Virus record (IMG/VR): IMGVR_UViG_3300037993_001242
Span: 1 to 64,000 of that record
DNA: 64,000 bases
From: a virus
Reading direction: 5' to 3' (one strand)
Shown: positions 32,863 to 42,006 of the stretch, piece after piece
How the letters are laid out: each line of letters begins with the position of its first letter
Position numbering within the stretch: the stretch's first letter is position 1
Translations under genes and position numbers: made by a program
The notes under the pieces: model-generated
The model's input: the letters and a program-made list of their open reading frames with translations, nothing else
What the model was told of the DNA's origin: nothing
Database searches by the model: none

Positions 32863-33859
32863 TATTCTCGTCATAGATCGAGTACTCTCCATAACGCCGG
32901 GGATCGAGCGTGTCCACCATTTCTTCAAAAATTTGCTGCGCCGACCGGGGCGTCTTTTTGAATTTTTTGGCGATCTCCGCCACGGCATCCGGGTCTTGGT
33001 CGCTCTTGTCTACAGCGTGATACAGCGCGTAATTTTCCTTGAGCTTGGCCAGATGGTTGATCGTGGGAATCTTCAAGCGCTTGCCGCCCCAGATGGCGAT
33101 CAACTGCTTGATCTGCTCCCACGTGAGGATTTCCCGCAGGTCAACAATGTGATCGTAACTCTCCGCCGCCACAAACAAATCCTGTTCCGTAAATGGCATG
33201 TGGATGCGGTCGTACATGGCGTGCCGCAACGCCGACAGCGCCCATGAATAAAAGAATTTGGACAATTCGTGGCTAATGCCATAGGCGTAGGCCGCTGAAC
33301 GAATGGCCGCGTGCTTGTCGTGCTCGTCGTCGTCAATTACGCACTCGATCAGGTAGCGAATGGCTCCGATCTCCTGTGGATCACCCCAGCGGCAGGTCAT
33401 GTTTTCAATCTTGTCCCGGACTTCCTTGGCCAAATCATGCTTGTCGACCTCGTGATCCTCGACGCCATAAAACTTTTCCAGATGCTCACTGGTGACGTGG
33501 AAACGTTTCCGATACTGGTTGACCTTGACCAGTTCGGAGCGGAAGGCATTTTTGGCACACTTGCTAAACCACGAAAAAAGCCGTCCTTTTTTGGGCTGCC
33601 ACTTGATCAGCCACTTGACGACTTTTTCCTGCGCGGCTCCCACCAAGATCGGCAAATCAACGGTGTAATGAAAATCCTCGTACTGGGCCAACCGCTCGAA
33701 CATGGCCGTGGAACCCTCCACAATCTGCTCCAAGACCAGCATGGCCTCCTTGTGCCGCCCGGCGGCGGATAGTTCCTTCCACTTTACCGCCAGTGGCGTT
33801 AATTGCGAGGCAGGAAAAATGTGCTCGTTTACGTCTGCTTCTTTTTTAACCCTCGGCAT
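32852..33859 (-). CDS. Sigma factor for late transcription (gp55-like)
   Basis: A 335-aa protein. Residues about 75-125 form a sigma region 2 core: V-V-K-W-L-I-K-W-Q-P-K-K-G-R-L-F-S-W-F-S-K, then C-A-K-N-A-F-R-S-E-L-V-K-V, close to the pattern in T4 gp55-type and extracytoplasmic sigma factors. The rest is helical, with a possible region-4-like part near the C-terminus (A-V-A-E-I-A-K-K-F-K-K-T-P-R-S-A). It would direct core RNA polymerase to phage late promoters. Two sigma-like genes in tandem (overlapping by 11 nt) is unusual. Confidence 0.7.
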   Translation of the reverse strand: MPRVKKEADVNEHIFPASQLTPLAVKWKELSAAGRHKEAMLVLEQIVEGSTAMFERLAQYEDFHYTVDLPILVGAAQEKVVKWLIKWQPKKGRLFSWFSKCAKNAFRSELVKVNQYRKRFHVTSEHLEKFYGVEDHEVDKHDLAKEVRDKIENMTCRWGDPQEIGAIRYLIECVIDDDEHDKHAAIRSAAYAYGISHELSKFFYSWALSALRHAMYDRIHMPFTEQDLFVAAESYDHIVDLREILTWEQIKQLIAIWGGKRLKIPTINHLAKLKENYALYHAVDKSDQDPDAVAEIAKKFKKTPRSAQQIFEEMVDTLDPRRYGEYSIYDENNDI

Positions 33860-33884
33860 ATCGATTTCATCCGCTACAGATGCG

Positions 33885-34661
33885 TTAACCTCGGCTGGCG
33901 CTGGGAATCACCGTCCGACGATTGATTTCATCGATAATTTTGTCCAGCCGTTCTTTGATCTCCTTACCTTCGAGTGTCCGGTCATGAATTTCAAGCAACT
34001 GGGACGCGCAGATCAAATTGCTGTTGACCGCGCAACCAACGGCAAAGGGCACCACGCTATTTTGCGCCTGCGTGGGCGGTGAAGCAACCGTCACCATGAT
34101 CGGCTCCGCCTGATGTGGCTTGGGGCGCTTGGGGCGTTCCGCTGGCGCTTTTTTCTCGGCGGGCGCTGGCGGCGCAGGCTCAACTTTCGGTTTTTCCGCC
34201 TCCACCGGTGCCGTTTTGGGAACCTCGACTTTGGACACGGACTGCCGTTTCCTTCCCGGCTTTTTTGGTTTTGCAGCGGTGGTTTCTGGAACGGCAGCCT
34301 TTTGAACCGCAGGCTTTTGAACTGCAACTTTGCGCCGTTTTTTTCTTGTCTTGGATGCGGCGGGTTCAATTTTCGGCTCAGCCTTGGGAAGTGCCGCCAT
34401 ACTGCCGTTGCCGCCGTGAAGAATCATATCAATTGCCAGTTGGACGATCTTGTCCTTGCCATAGAAACTGGCATCGTGGCCGTTGGCGTGAATACGCTCC
34501 GTCACGTCCACCACTTCCTTCGGAAACTCGACTTTATCCCCATTGGGTTTCAGGACTACCTCGGTTTTGCCGCCCATTCGTGCTTTGAGTGCAGGTTCGG
34601 TTGCGATCACGTCAGCCACCCGCTGGTATCGCATGAAGTTGGGTTTGGTCTCGTCGCTCAT
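33885..34661 (-). CDS. Lys/Pro/Ala-rich protein (258 aa)
   Basis: N-terminal 95 residues are ordered (Y-Q-R-V-A-D-V-I-A, V-V-D-V-T-E-R-I-H-A-N-G-H-D). A long basic Lys/Pro/Ala-rich linker follows (about 100-190), then a compact C-terminal helix pair (L-L-E-I-H-D-R-T-L-E-G-K-E-I). Basic linkers of this type often bind nucleic acid. The gene precedes the sigma genes on the same strand. No family is recognised. Confidence 0.6.
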   Translation of the reverse strand: MSDETKPNFMRYQRVADVIATEPALKARMGGKTEVVLKPNGDKVEFPKEVVDVTERIHANGHDASFYGKDKIVQLAIDMILHGGNGSMAALPKAEPKIEPAASKTRKKRRKVAVQKPAVQKAAVPETTAAKPKKPGRKRQSVSKVEVPKTAPVEAEKPKVEPAPPAPAEKKAPAERPKRPKPHQAEPIMVTVASPPTQAQNSVVPFAVGCAVNSNLICASQLLEIHDRTLEGKEIKERLDKIIDEINRRTVIPSASRG

Positions 34662-34764
34662 AAAAAATTTATTGCAACAGTGTTACTGTCGTTTGTAACT
34701 GGGTTAAAAATTTTCTCAAGAAATTTCGTGACGTATACATGACAAATTTATCCACACCTATTTA

Positions 34765-35298
34765 CTAATTGTCCACCGAGTTATCCACGGCCTCTTCCGC
34801 AACCTCTTCCACGGCCTCCACCGTCGGCAGAATGCGGTTGACTGAATTGCGAAAAGCTTCACGCAAATTAAGCAATTGCTCCGTATAGGCACCGAAGCGC
34901 TCCACCGTGCGAATAAATTCGACGATTTCCGGCGTGCGCGTACTCAGATGAATGCCGTCGTCATCTTTTTCAGCCACGAGTCGCATCAATCCCCGGTGCA
35001 ACATGATCTTGCGCCGCTGTTCGTCGGCGGCGCTCCATGCGCCATAATCAACGACCAGTATAAAATGTGGTTTCTTGGACATGAACAAACGCTCCACCGG
35101 CCCAATGCGCTTGACCGAAACCGCTTCACCTGTACACGGTTGGCTTTCGCCATCCTTGTCCATGCGTATGCGCATACACGGCAGCACAATGATGCTCAGT
35201 TCCCGCAAAGCCTCAAATTCGCTGAGGGCCGCGTCTTCGATCATGCTGGCCACGTCGTGTTCCAGTTCCTTGTCCATGTCGTATTCGATGTTTGCCAT
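34765..35298 (-). CDS. Degenerate phage metallopeptidase-like protein (177 aa)
   Basis: The pattern F-I-L-V-V-D-Y-G-A-W-S-A-A-D-E-Q-R-R-K and, later, T-P-E-I-V-E-F-I-R-T-V-E-R-F-G matches the putative phage metallopeptidase family as I know it. In that family the segment after the first helix is a zinc-binding H-E-L-x-H; here it is L-H-R-G-L-M-R, so the catalytic Glu and the second His are missing. The protein is therefore probably not an active protease. It is 4 nt downstream of the UvsX gene. Confidence 0.6.
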   Translation of the reverse strand: MANIEYDMDKELEHDVASMIEDAALSEFEALRELSIIVLPCMRIRMDKDGESQPCTGEAVSVKRIGPVERLFMSKKPHFILVVDYGAWSAADEQRRKIMLHRGLMRLVAEKDDDGIHLSTRTPEIVEFIRTVERFGAYTEQLLNLREAFRNSVNRILPTVEAVEEVAEEAVDNSVDN

Positions 35299-35301
35299 AA
35301 A

Positions 35302-36669
35302 TCAGGTCTCCTCTATGTCTTCCACCAGATCATCATCCGCGAGGACGGCCCCATCCAGTCCGGGCGTGTTAAACGTATAGACGACAGCCGCTTGCCAGAG
35401 TTTTTCAATGTCGTCCTTGTGCTCCGCGTAAAACTTGGGCCACTCGGAACGGTACTTGAAACCGGGGTCTTTGCGGCTGGCCCGCCGGGGCTTGACCGCG
35501 TCGTCGTCTTCGTCGAGCGTGGTTTTAACCTGCGCCTCGCCAAAGGTCGTGGGCACGATGCCATTCTTGGCAAATTTACACGTGAAATCCGTGCCCTTTT
35601 CCTTGCTCACTTCGATGAAGCCCGTGAAGATCAGGTTTTCCAGCAAGCTGAATTCGTTGTTCAACCCGCCGTGATCTTTGTCGTAAAGCAGAACCATGCG
35701 GCCATCCCTGTCCTGCGGACGCAGCCGGTTTTTGACCGAATGAAAGGCAATGAGCAGCCCTGCCGGAAACTTGGCGTCGGGCAGCAGCTTGTATTTAGAC
35801 GCCAGCGCTTGCACAAAAATCCGGTGCGTGCTGTAAAACTTCAAAGCATAACCGCCCGGACTCGAAAATTGCCAGCTTTGGGGCGCGCCACTGCCGCTGC
35901 GTCCGCCCGTGACCGGCGCGCCTTGTTGAAATTTGGTGCGCACCTGATTGGTGCAGATCATGCAGGCGTTCATCACGTTCAAGCGCCGGACGATCTTGCT
36001 GAAGCCCTTGCTGATTTCTCCGGGTACACGCGGGAAGTCGCGTTTGCCCCACGCTGCCGCCAGTTCTTCGCGGGAACTGGTGCTGGCAATCGTGTCAACA
36101 ATGATGACGAGAAATTGCAGTTTGGGTTCCTTGCCTGATTTTTCGGCGGCGTCGGCATTGGCGTCGGCCCTTGCTTCGGCACCATCCAGAAAATCGTTGG
36201 TCATCTTGAAAACCCCTTCGATGGTGTCGCAGCGGCCCGTGATGACATCCAGTTTTTTGCCGTCGACAATGAGCTTGTTGTCCTCGTCCAAGGAACCTTC
36301 GTTGTCGATGTAAAGCACCGCCACGTCGTAATCGTCCGGGTTCAGCGGGTGGTAGCTCAAAGTGCCGTTTTCATCCCGGACGACCTGACTGATGCAACCT
36401 TCACGAGCACGGATCGCCGTGCGGATCGCCATCGCGGTTTTGCCGCTGTTTTCCAGTCCGATGTATTCGACAATCCGGCCAAAGGGAAAACCGCCCGATA
36501 CTTCGTCGAATGACGCAATGCCCGTGGTCAGGACATACTTGATCTTCGACAAAATGAGTTTGTTACTGGCCGACACTTCGTACGTGCCCCATTCAGCACT
36601 GCTGGGGGCGTGTCGATTCATGCTGGCCAGCACGAAGTCCTGCAAATCTGCTGGTACTTTTTTGCTCAT
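35302..36669 (-). CDS. uvsX: UvsX/RecA-like recombinase
   Basis: A 455-aa strand-exchange ATPase. Walker A G-L-E-N-S-G-K-T-A is at residues 71-79; Walker B is L-V-I-I-V-D-T near 190; a RecA-like L-region with N-Q-V-R-T-K-F near 250; G-G-Y-A-L-K-F-Y-S near 275. These bind ATP and ssDNA to form a filament that drives recombination-dependent replication in T4-like phages. The C-terminal 60 residues are acidic. The ssDNA-binding protein gene lies immediately upstream (ATGA overlap), and a Rad50-like gene is elsewhere in the window. The symbol is by analogy. Confidence 0.85.
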   Translation of the reverse strand: MSKKVPADLQDFVLASMNRHAPSSAEWGTYEVSASNKLILSKIKYVLTTGIASFDEVSGGFPFGRIVEYIGLENSGKTAMAIRTAIRAREGCISQVVRDENGTLSYHPLNPDDYDVAVLYIDNEGSLDEDNKLIVDGKKLDVITGRCDTIEGVFKMTNDFLDGAEARADANADAAEKSGKEPKLQFLVIIVDTIASTSSREELAAAWGKRDFPRVPGEISKGFSKIVRRLNVMNACMICTNQVRTKFQQGAPVTGGRSGSGAPQSWQFSSPGGYALKFYSTHRIFVQALASKYKLLPDAKFPAGLLIAFHSVKNRLRPQDRDGRMVLLYDKDHGGLNNEFSLLENLIFTGFIEVSKEKGTDFTCKFAKNGIVPTTFGEAQVKTTLDEDDDAVKPRRASRKDPGFKYRSEWPKFYAEHKDDIEKLWQAAVVYTFNTPGLDGAVLADDDLVEDIEET

Positions 36670-37967
36670 GCGCCACGCTTGGTTAAGCTGTCAATTTTGC
36701 CTTTGATTTGCGTGCCCATACCGCCTCGCCGGGTAACAGCGGGTGGTTCTGGCGCGCCCGCATCAGCTTGCTCCACCGGCGCGTCGGCGGGCGGAGCTTG
36801 ATCGGTCGCCTCTTCCGGCAAATCTTCCTCTTCGCCCACTTCTTCGGGCGGCGCAGCCGTTGCTTCGGAAGCGACGGCCCGTGTCCGATTGGGTGAAGGA
36901 GCCAACTTGGTTGCCGGGGCCGGAACCGAACGACGAACTGGCGGAGCCGGAGCTTCAACCACTTCTGCCGGGGCCGCCGCAGCCGCTGGACGGCGCGGAG
37001 CAGGCTTTTCCGGGTTTAATTCGGGATTGGAATCGTCTTCCGGCGGAGCTTCCGTGGATTCATCAACTGCCGCCGGTGCCGACGTGGGCCGCCGGGCGGG
37101 ACTGGCTGTTGTCCCCCGTGGACGAGTAACCGGCGCAGCCGGTTCGTCGTCGTGCTCCTGATAACCACCTTCACCACCCTCTTCGGCTTCTTCCGGTGCG
37201 GCGGATGTGCGGCGGCGGCGTGCGCCGCCTTCAGGAGCTTCACCGCCTTGCAGTTTGTCAGCCCATTCCTGAATTTTCTGCGAAAAGATGTAAAGTTGGT
37301 CGTTTGTCGGAATCGTAACTTTGGGCAGCTTGATCCCGGCCTCGATCTTCTCGATGTAAGACTTGAAATTGGGTTCTTTCAAATCAAAGATGGGGCCGCT
37401 GTCCTGCTTGTCGAGCTTCATGCCCTTACCCGTCCGTGTTACAACAAAGTCGTTGCCCATGCGGTAATCGAAGACGCTGTCGGGGCTGCGCCGCAGTCCG
37501 GCTTTGTAAAAAGCCATCAATTCCTCGAAACTGCTTTTGTAGTGGGCAAATTCGTACGGCAGCAAGACTTCCCGCATCATTTGAGCCACGCCGTCCTTTT
37601 CAAAAACCACGCAATAGGTCAACCACTGCGGCTGGCCGAACGATTTGAAACCAAACTTGGAAACATCCGGGTCAGGACTCTCGTTGAGCGCCGCTGCCAC
37701 GTCGCAGCACGGGCAATCTGCATCCGGGTCGCCGCCAAAATCCGGCGATGTATTGCGCGGACAGATGATGGGTTTCATGGACAGCCAGTGCTGGGCAACG
37801 CGGGCGAACCACGTACCTTTCGGCCCCAGCTTGGCGGGTAAAAAGCGGATTAACCACATTTTACCACGCTCCATTTTAATGCGACGGCGTGCGTTGGATT
37901 GCGCCTGCAAAAATTGTCCCTCGTAGTCACAGGCTGCGAGGATGTCGGGATTAACATTTGTGCTCAT
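36666..37967 (-). CDS. Single-stranded DNA-binding protein (gp32-like)
   Basis: A 433-aa protein, ATG 37967. About residues 30-110 include R-R-I-K-M-E-R-G-K-M-W-L-I-R-F-L-P-A, H-W-L-S-M-K-P-I-I-C-P-R and D-C-P-C-C-D-V-A-A, which correspond to the OB-fold and zinc-subdomain of T4 gp32-type proteins. After residue 250 the chain is disordered and rich in Pro, Ala, Glu and Arg, longer than the acidic tail of gp32. Its gene overlaps the UvsX gene, consistent with joint function in replication and recombination. Confidence 0.75.
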   Translation of the reverse strand: MSTNVNPDILAACDYEGQFLQAQSNARRRIKMERGKMWLIRFLPAKLGPKGTWFARVAQHWLSMKPIICPRNTSPDFGGDPDADCPCCDVAAALNESPDPDVSKFGFKSFGQPQWLTYCVVFEKDGVAQMMREVLLPYEFAHYKSSFEELMAFYKAGLRRSPDSVFDYRMGNDFVVTRTGKGMKLDKQDSGPIFDLKEPNFKSYIEKIEAGIKLPKVTIPTNDQLYIFSQKIQEWADKLQGGEAPEGGARRRRTSAAPEEAEEGGEGGYQEHDDEPAAPVTRPRGTTASPARRPTSAPAAVDESTEAPPEDDSNPELNPEKPAPRRPAAAAAPAEVVEAPAPPVRRSVPAPATKLAPSPNRTRAVASEATAAPPEEVGEEEDLPEEATDQAPPADAPVEQADAGAPEPPAVTRRGGMGTQIKGKIDSLTKRGA

Positions 37968-37968
37968 T

Positions 37969-38466
37969 TTATGTATGTCTGGTTGATGGTGGTGTTGCTG
38001 ATTTTTCGAGGACATCCGGCGGCACTTCAATCAAGCGTCGTCGTGTGGCCTCGGACGTACGTACCAAATCCAATTTGGCGATTATCGCCTCGATCACGCT
38101 GTTGTATACTTCGAGCCAGCGCTTGGCCGAGGCATACTCCGCCGCTGCCTGCGAAACCGACTGATCCAGAAGAACGGCTTTCTTCAGCGCCTCTTCGGTC
38201 ATCTTGTCGCCGTAACCTTTTTCAATGAAACCGCCGTTACGCAACTCGAAATAGACGCGGGCCTCGGTCTCGTTCCATTCCTGTTCGGTAATGGTCAGCC
38301 GTTCGTAGGCATAACCCCGATGAAAACCCAGCCACGCAATGGCGGCGGGAAGCTGTTCGGAAGCCTCTCGAACATCCTCGAATTCGGAATTAAGCAAGTA
38401 ATCAATGTCCAACGTCTCGTTGCCGACCTTGATATTTTTGAGTTTGGGTACGACGATTTTTTTCAT
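37969..38466 (-). CDS. Hypothetical helical protein next to SSB (165 aa)
   Basis: Start ATG 38466 (M-K-K-I-V-V-P-K-L-K). Mostly helical; includes W-N-E-T-E-A-R-V-Y-F-E-L-R-N and L-D-L-V-R-T-S-E-A-T-R-R-R, which look like the conserved parts of an unnamed phage family. It is 1 nt upstream of the SSB gene, so a role in recombination or replication (for example as a mediator) is likely but inferred from context. Overlaps the GT9 gene end. Confidence 0.65.
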   Translation of the reverse strand: MKKIVVPKLKNIKVGNETLDIDYLLNSEFEDVREASEQLPAAIAWLGFHRGYAYERLTITEQEWNETEARVYFELRNGGFIEKGYGDKMTEEALKKAVLLDQSVSQAAAEYASAKRWLEVYNSVIEAIIAKLDLVRTSEATRRRLIEVPPDVLEKSATPPSTRHT

Positions 38467-39701
38467 TTGGCTTTGAACTGGCCGAGGGTGGCGTTTGCGC
38501 TTTCGACCATGTCCACCTTTTGTAGAACGTGCTTTGGTTCGACCGTGGCCAGAACTTCGCAAACTATTTGACCGCCTGCGCGGGGACATTTGTGGTGCGG
38601 AAATTCAGCGTAGGCAAAACAGGGCGCGTGATTGCAATCGTTCTCATTCCACACCGCCAAATCCATGTAAGTTTTGTCATAACCGATGCGCACCCCCGGA
38701 TCAAGGTTGCCCCACACCGAAACCGCCGGAGTATTGAGCGCCTGTGCGATATACAGCGGCGCGGAATCCAAGCACAACACGCAGGTTGCCTGTTTGATCA
38801 GGGCCATCAACACGCGCAAGGGCGTGGCGTCAATGGCGTTGATCACGCCGCCCCCCAGATTGGCCAGATGATTTTGAAACGAGCCGAAACTCATGTCCGT
38901 GTCCGGGACACGCAGTTTTGAATTGCCCACCACCAACGTCGGCCTGCGCTGGCCAAGTTGCTTGATGATCTCCAGCCATGTCTTGTAATTCATGCAGCGC
39001 AAGGACGAATTGGCCACGGGAGCCACCACGTAGTAACCCATGCGCCGCAGGTCAATTTTGCGCTGGTCAAAGATGGTTTTGAACACCGCGTCCAGATTCA
39101 AAAAATCATCACTGATAACCGTGGCCGAGGGCCGTTTCCAGCGCGGATCAATCTGCTCGTAATCAAAACCCAGTTGTTTGAAAAGCGCGTCGTATACATT
39201 AAGTTGATCCTGCTCCTCGTCGCACTCCGTTACCGATCCCACCAGCCAGTGGTAGTTGTAAAATTTAAGATGGTCGTACTCCAGCGGGCCGCACAACACC
39301 GTGCGGTGGTACAACAGGGGAGAATGCGACAGGACTGCGCCCCGGTCGCTGTAGGCATAGAGATCAACCTTGACATTGCCGCCGGTAACGTGATTCAAAT
39401 AGCCCAGCGGGCCGGTGAGAAAGAGCAGATCGCCGATGCCCCGTTCGCGAAACCGTTCGACCAGTATCTTGGCCCCGGTGATGTTCCGGCCCGCGTGCAA
39501 TTGATTGTGCAGCGGGGCTGAGTCAAATTCGGAAACCGATTCAATATATTGGTGGATGGAAGGAATGCGCGCTGCGTTGATGATGTACCGGCGGTTGGGG
39601 TTCAACAGCCACGTTTCCTCTTCGGTCTGGTGCCAAAGCATCGGTTGATTTACCGTGACAATGACATAATGCGAATTAGACGGCAGTTTGGATGCTTGCA
39701 T
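38463..39701 (-). CDS. Family 9-type glycosyltransferase (GT-B)
   Basis: A 412-aa GT-B enzyme like ADP-heptose transferases. The C-terminal half has A-T-P-L-R-V-L-M-A-L-I, then C-V-L-C-L-D-S-A-P-L-Y-I-A-Q-A-L, P-A-V-S-V-W-G-N-L-D-P, the sugar-nucleotide site of GT9. A following Cys cluster (C-N-H-A-P-C, H-H-K-C-P-R) is unusual. The N-terminal half has G-D-L-L-F-L-T-G-P-L-G. The acceptor is unknown. It lies with a second GT gene upstream, so both may build one glycan. Confidence 0.75.
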   Translation of the reverse strand: MQASKLPSNSHYVIVTVNQPMLWHQTEEETWLLNPNRRYIINAARIPSIHQYIESVSEFDSAPLHNQLHAGRNITGAKILVERFRERGIGDLLFLTGPLGYLNHVTGGNVKVDLYAYSDRGAVLSHSPLLYHRTVLCGPLEYDHLKFYNYHWLVGSVTECDEEQDQLNVYDALFKQLGFDYEQIDPRWKRPSATVISDDFLNLDAVFKTIFDQRKIDLRRMGYYVVAPVANSSLRCMNYKTWLEIIKQLGQRRPTLVVGNSKLRVPDTDMSFGSFQNHLANLGGGVINAIDATPLRVLMALIKQATCVLCLDSAPLYIAQALNTPAVSVWGNLDPGVRIGYDKTYMDLAVWNENDCNHAPCFAYAEFPHHKCPRAGGQIVCEVLATVEPKHVLQKVDMVESANATLGQFKAK

Positions 39702-39719
39702 CGTCGTGAAAGAACGGAA

Positions 39720-41294
39720 TTACTTTGTGATGTTGTCCGGCAAACCAAGATAAGGATGCAAAGACACGGGAAGCTGTTGAATTTCATCGGAGCGCCAGTC
39801 GCGCACGGTTGGCCAAATCTGGTACTTCTTGTACATGTGGGCGTTCTTAAGGCCCGGCTTGACGTTGGGCAGGATGTTTTTCAGCCAACCCTCGAAATCG
39901 TAATCAGGATCGTCGTAATGACCGGAACGCCGATGTTTCCTGATGGTTTCCTCCATGGTGCGGCGCGTACCGGTGAAGTGATAAATGCGAGGAAAAGGAA
40001 TGACCGTCTGCCGGACGGTAGGCGTGCGGCAGGACTTGAAAATAATGGTACCACCGATGTATACGACAGCCAAGTCCTGCGCCATTTCAATGGGATAACC
40101 GGGCAGACCAATGACCGGAATCATGTAGGTACTGATCGCGGTGTGCCCCTGTTCAATGTAGGGTTGAAGCATTTCCAACGTCCCCCGCATCCAAAGTTCA
40201 TCGCCGTCGACTATCAAAATGTTGTGATAACCAAGGCTGCGCACCCAAGCCAAACTGTCATTGCGCACGCGGGTTTCGACCGTCAGCCGATCATCGCCGG
40301 TAAACCGGTATTTTTTAACGTCAAAAGTCTTTTGATGCACGGTCAGGCCCAGCGCCCGAACCTGCTCGGCCACCTTGTCGACTTCACCCGTGTATACAGT
40401 GTCTATGGCCTCCCCCGACCAGTACTCGTTGGGCTGGGCAAAAAAGAAAATTTTAACCCCTTCCTCGGCCAGTCGCTTGCAAACTTCCAGCAGGCACAGG
40501 TCATCCTGCGTCACTTGCATGTAGGCCACGAATTCATCATTCTTTTTAGCTTCGGGCTTGACCTCCGTTTCCGCTGTATACACCGGCGCTTTGGGGCCGT
40601 CATCCAGCGGAAAACCTCTGGCTTTGCGAAATTTGAAAAGCATTTCCCCGGCATTCCAGCGCTCTTGGGAGGCGTGAGCGCGATCCACGTCATCCCGCTC
40701 GCGTTTGCCACAATCCGGGTGGATGTGCTCAAACAACAGGTGCATGGCTTCAATCACCACACCGTCGCGGTAAGCGACTTCGGTAAACTCGGTGTCGTTG
40801 AACATCGACTGATACTTCGGATACCAGAGATAGCCAAATTTGTCGTAGCGGGTGCGGGTGAAAATGGCCAAGGTGCAAAGATCGCGCACATAACCGTCAT
40901 TGATGTGGATGACCCGGTCTTCGTCCAGCCACGTCTTGGGTTCGAGCGCCAGCAGGACTTCGTCCCAATTGGGTGGTGGCATGAAATCGTCGGCCACGGC
41001 AATGATAATCTTTCCGGTGGAAATCTCCGCTGCCGCATTCCACCCGGCATTGCAGTTTTTCGGCCCTTTATTGACTGTGGTTTTGGCCGAACGACAAGCT
41101 CCTGACAGGACGGCGGCATTGGTGGCTGAACTGGCAGCGGCCAACGAAGCGATGTCGCCATCGTCCACCGCCACGCACCATTCGATGTCATGAAGTTTGG
41201 AGCGCGAATTCCATAACTCCATTACTTGGGGGATCACCTTCGGTCTGACCGAAGTGTATACGAGAGAAAATAATGGGACGCTTGTCTCAGCCAT
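39720..41294 (-). CDS. Two-domain glycosyltransferase (GT2-like)
   Basis: A 524-aa protein with two GT-A-type parts. The first starts F-S-L-V-Y-T-S-V-R-P and has N-A-G-W-N-A-A and A-V-A-D-D-F-M-P-P (D-D metal site) near residue 95. The second (from about 250) has L-C-L-L-E-V-C-K-R-L and I-L-I-V-D-G-D-E-L-W-M (D-x-D site) near 355. Both active sites look intact, so it could add two sugars in turn. Located next to the GT9 gene; target unknown (DNA base, virion protein or host glycan). Confidence 0.7.
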   Translation of the reverse strand: MAETSVPLFSLVYTSVRPKVIPQVMELWNSRSKLHDIEWCVAVDDGDIASLAAASSATNAAVLSGACRSAKTTVNKGPKNCNAGWNAAAEISTGKIIIAVADDFMPPPNWDEVLLALEPKTWLDEDRVIHINDGYVRDLCTLAIFTRTRYDKFGYLWYPKYQSMFNDTEFTEVAYRDGVVIEAMHLLFEHIHPDCGKRERDDVDRAHASQERWNAGEMLFKFRKARGFPLDDGPKAPVYTAETEVKPEAKKNDEFVAYMQVTQDDLCLLEVCKRLAEEGVKIFFFAQPNEYWSGEAIDTVYTGEVDKVAEQVRALGLTVHQKTFDVKKYRFTGDDRLTVETRVRNDSLAWVRSLGYHNILIVDGDELWMRGTLEMLQPYIEQGHTAISTYMIPVIGLPGYPIEMAQDLAVVYIGGTIIFKSCRTPTVRQTVIPFPRIYHFTGTRRTMEETIRKHRRSGHYDDPDYDFEGWLKNILPNVKPGLKNAHMYKKYQIWPTVRDWRSDEIQQLPVSLHPYLGLPDNITK

Positions 41295-41318
41295 AAGTTC
41301 GTTCTTAAAAGAACAGCA

Positions 41319-41777
41319 ATGCGCGAAATTGACCTGACAAATACCGATAAAAAAGCTCTGATTGACGACTCCGACTTTGAGCGCGTCAACCAGTTTCGTT
41401 GGCTTTTGCTTAAAAACGGATATGTCATGTCGAATTCAGCAGAACATCTTTATCTACACCGATTCATTTTTGGCGTGAAGATAAAAGCAAGAGTTGATCA
41501 CAAGGATAGAAATCCTTTGAATAATCGGCGGCACAATCTTCGGTCGGCAACCAACAGCCAAAATCAAGCCAATGCAGCGAAACAACAATCCTACAACAAC
41601 CACGCTGTTACATCTAAGTTTAAAGGTGTTTCTTGGTATCCACGTCATGCCAAATGGCGAACAACCGTCGCAGGTAAACACGTCGGCTATTTTAACGAAG
41701 AATTAGAAGCTGCTGCGGCTTACAACGAAATAGCACTAGAAAAATTTGGAGAATTTGCACTTCTAAATGTATTTTAA
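41319..41777 (+). CDS. HNH homing endonuclease with AP2 domain
   Basis: A 152-aa protein similar in layout to 8929-9426. HNH part: Y-L-H-R-F-I-F, V-D-H-K-D-R-N-P-L-N-N-R-R-H-N-L-R; AP2 part: S-K-F-K-G-V-S-W-Y, W-R-T-T-V, A-A-A-A-Y-N-E-I-A. Here the HNH residues are more complete than in the other copy. It is divergent from the glycosyltransferase gene with 24 nt between, and AT-rich. Confidence 0.9.
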   Translation: MREIDLTNTDKKALIDDSDFERVNQFRWLLLKNGYVMSNSAEHLYLHRFIFGVKIKARVDHKDRNPLNNRRHNLRSATNSQNQANAAKQQSYNNHAVTSKFKGVSWYPRHAKWRTTVAGKHVGYFNEELEAAAAYNEIALEKFGEFALLNVF

Positions 41778-41778
41778 T

Positions 41779-42006
41779 ATGCGCACTGACTTTGAAAAAG
41801 AGCAGTTGGCCCTGAAGTTTCAGGCCAATGTCATCAGCAACCGGGGCATGGCCCTGCTGCTGGCCGCCGAACTGATTCAGGAATATCGGGCATTGGTGCA
41901 ACAACTGCTGGCTCACAACGAAAAATTACTGATGGCTTTGAATGAAAAAGAAAATCCTAAGCGAGATGGTGGAGCAGTACCAACAGCGCCAGCACAGGCT
42001 GCCTGA
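41779..42006 (+). CDS. Small helical protein (75 aa)
   Basis: Starts at ATG 41779, immediately after the AP2-HNH stop. The sequence (M-R-T-D-F-E-K-E-Q-L, then I-Q-E-Y-R-A-L-V-Q-Q-L-L-A-H) should form long helices, perhaps a coiled coil. Ends in an Ala/Pro-rich tail overlapping the next gene by 65 nt. No family is recognised. Confidence 0.55.
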   Translation: MRTDFEKEQLALKFQANVISNRGMALLLAAELIQEYRALVQQLLAHNEKLLMALNEKENPKRDGGAVPTAPAQAA

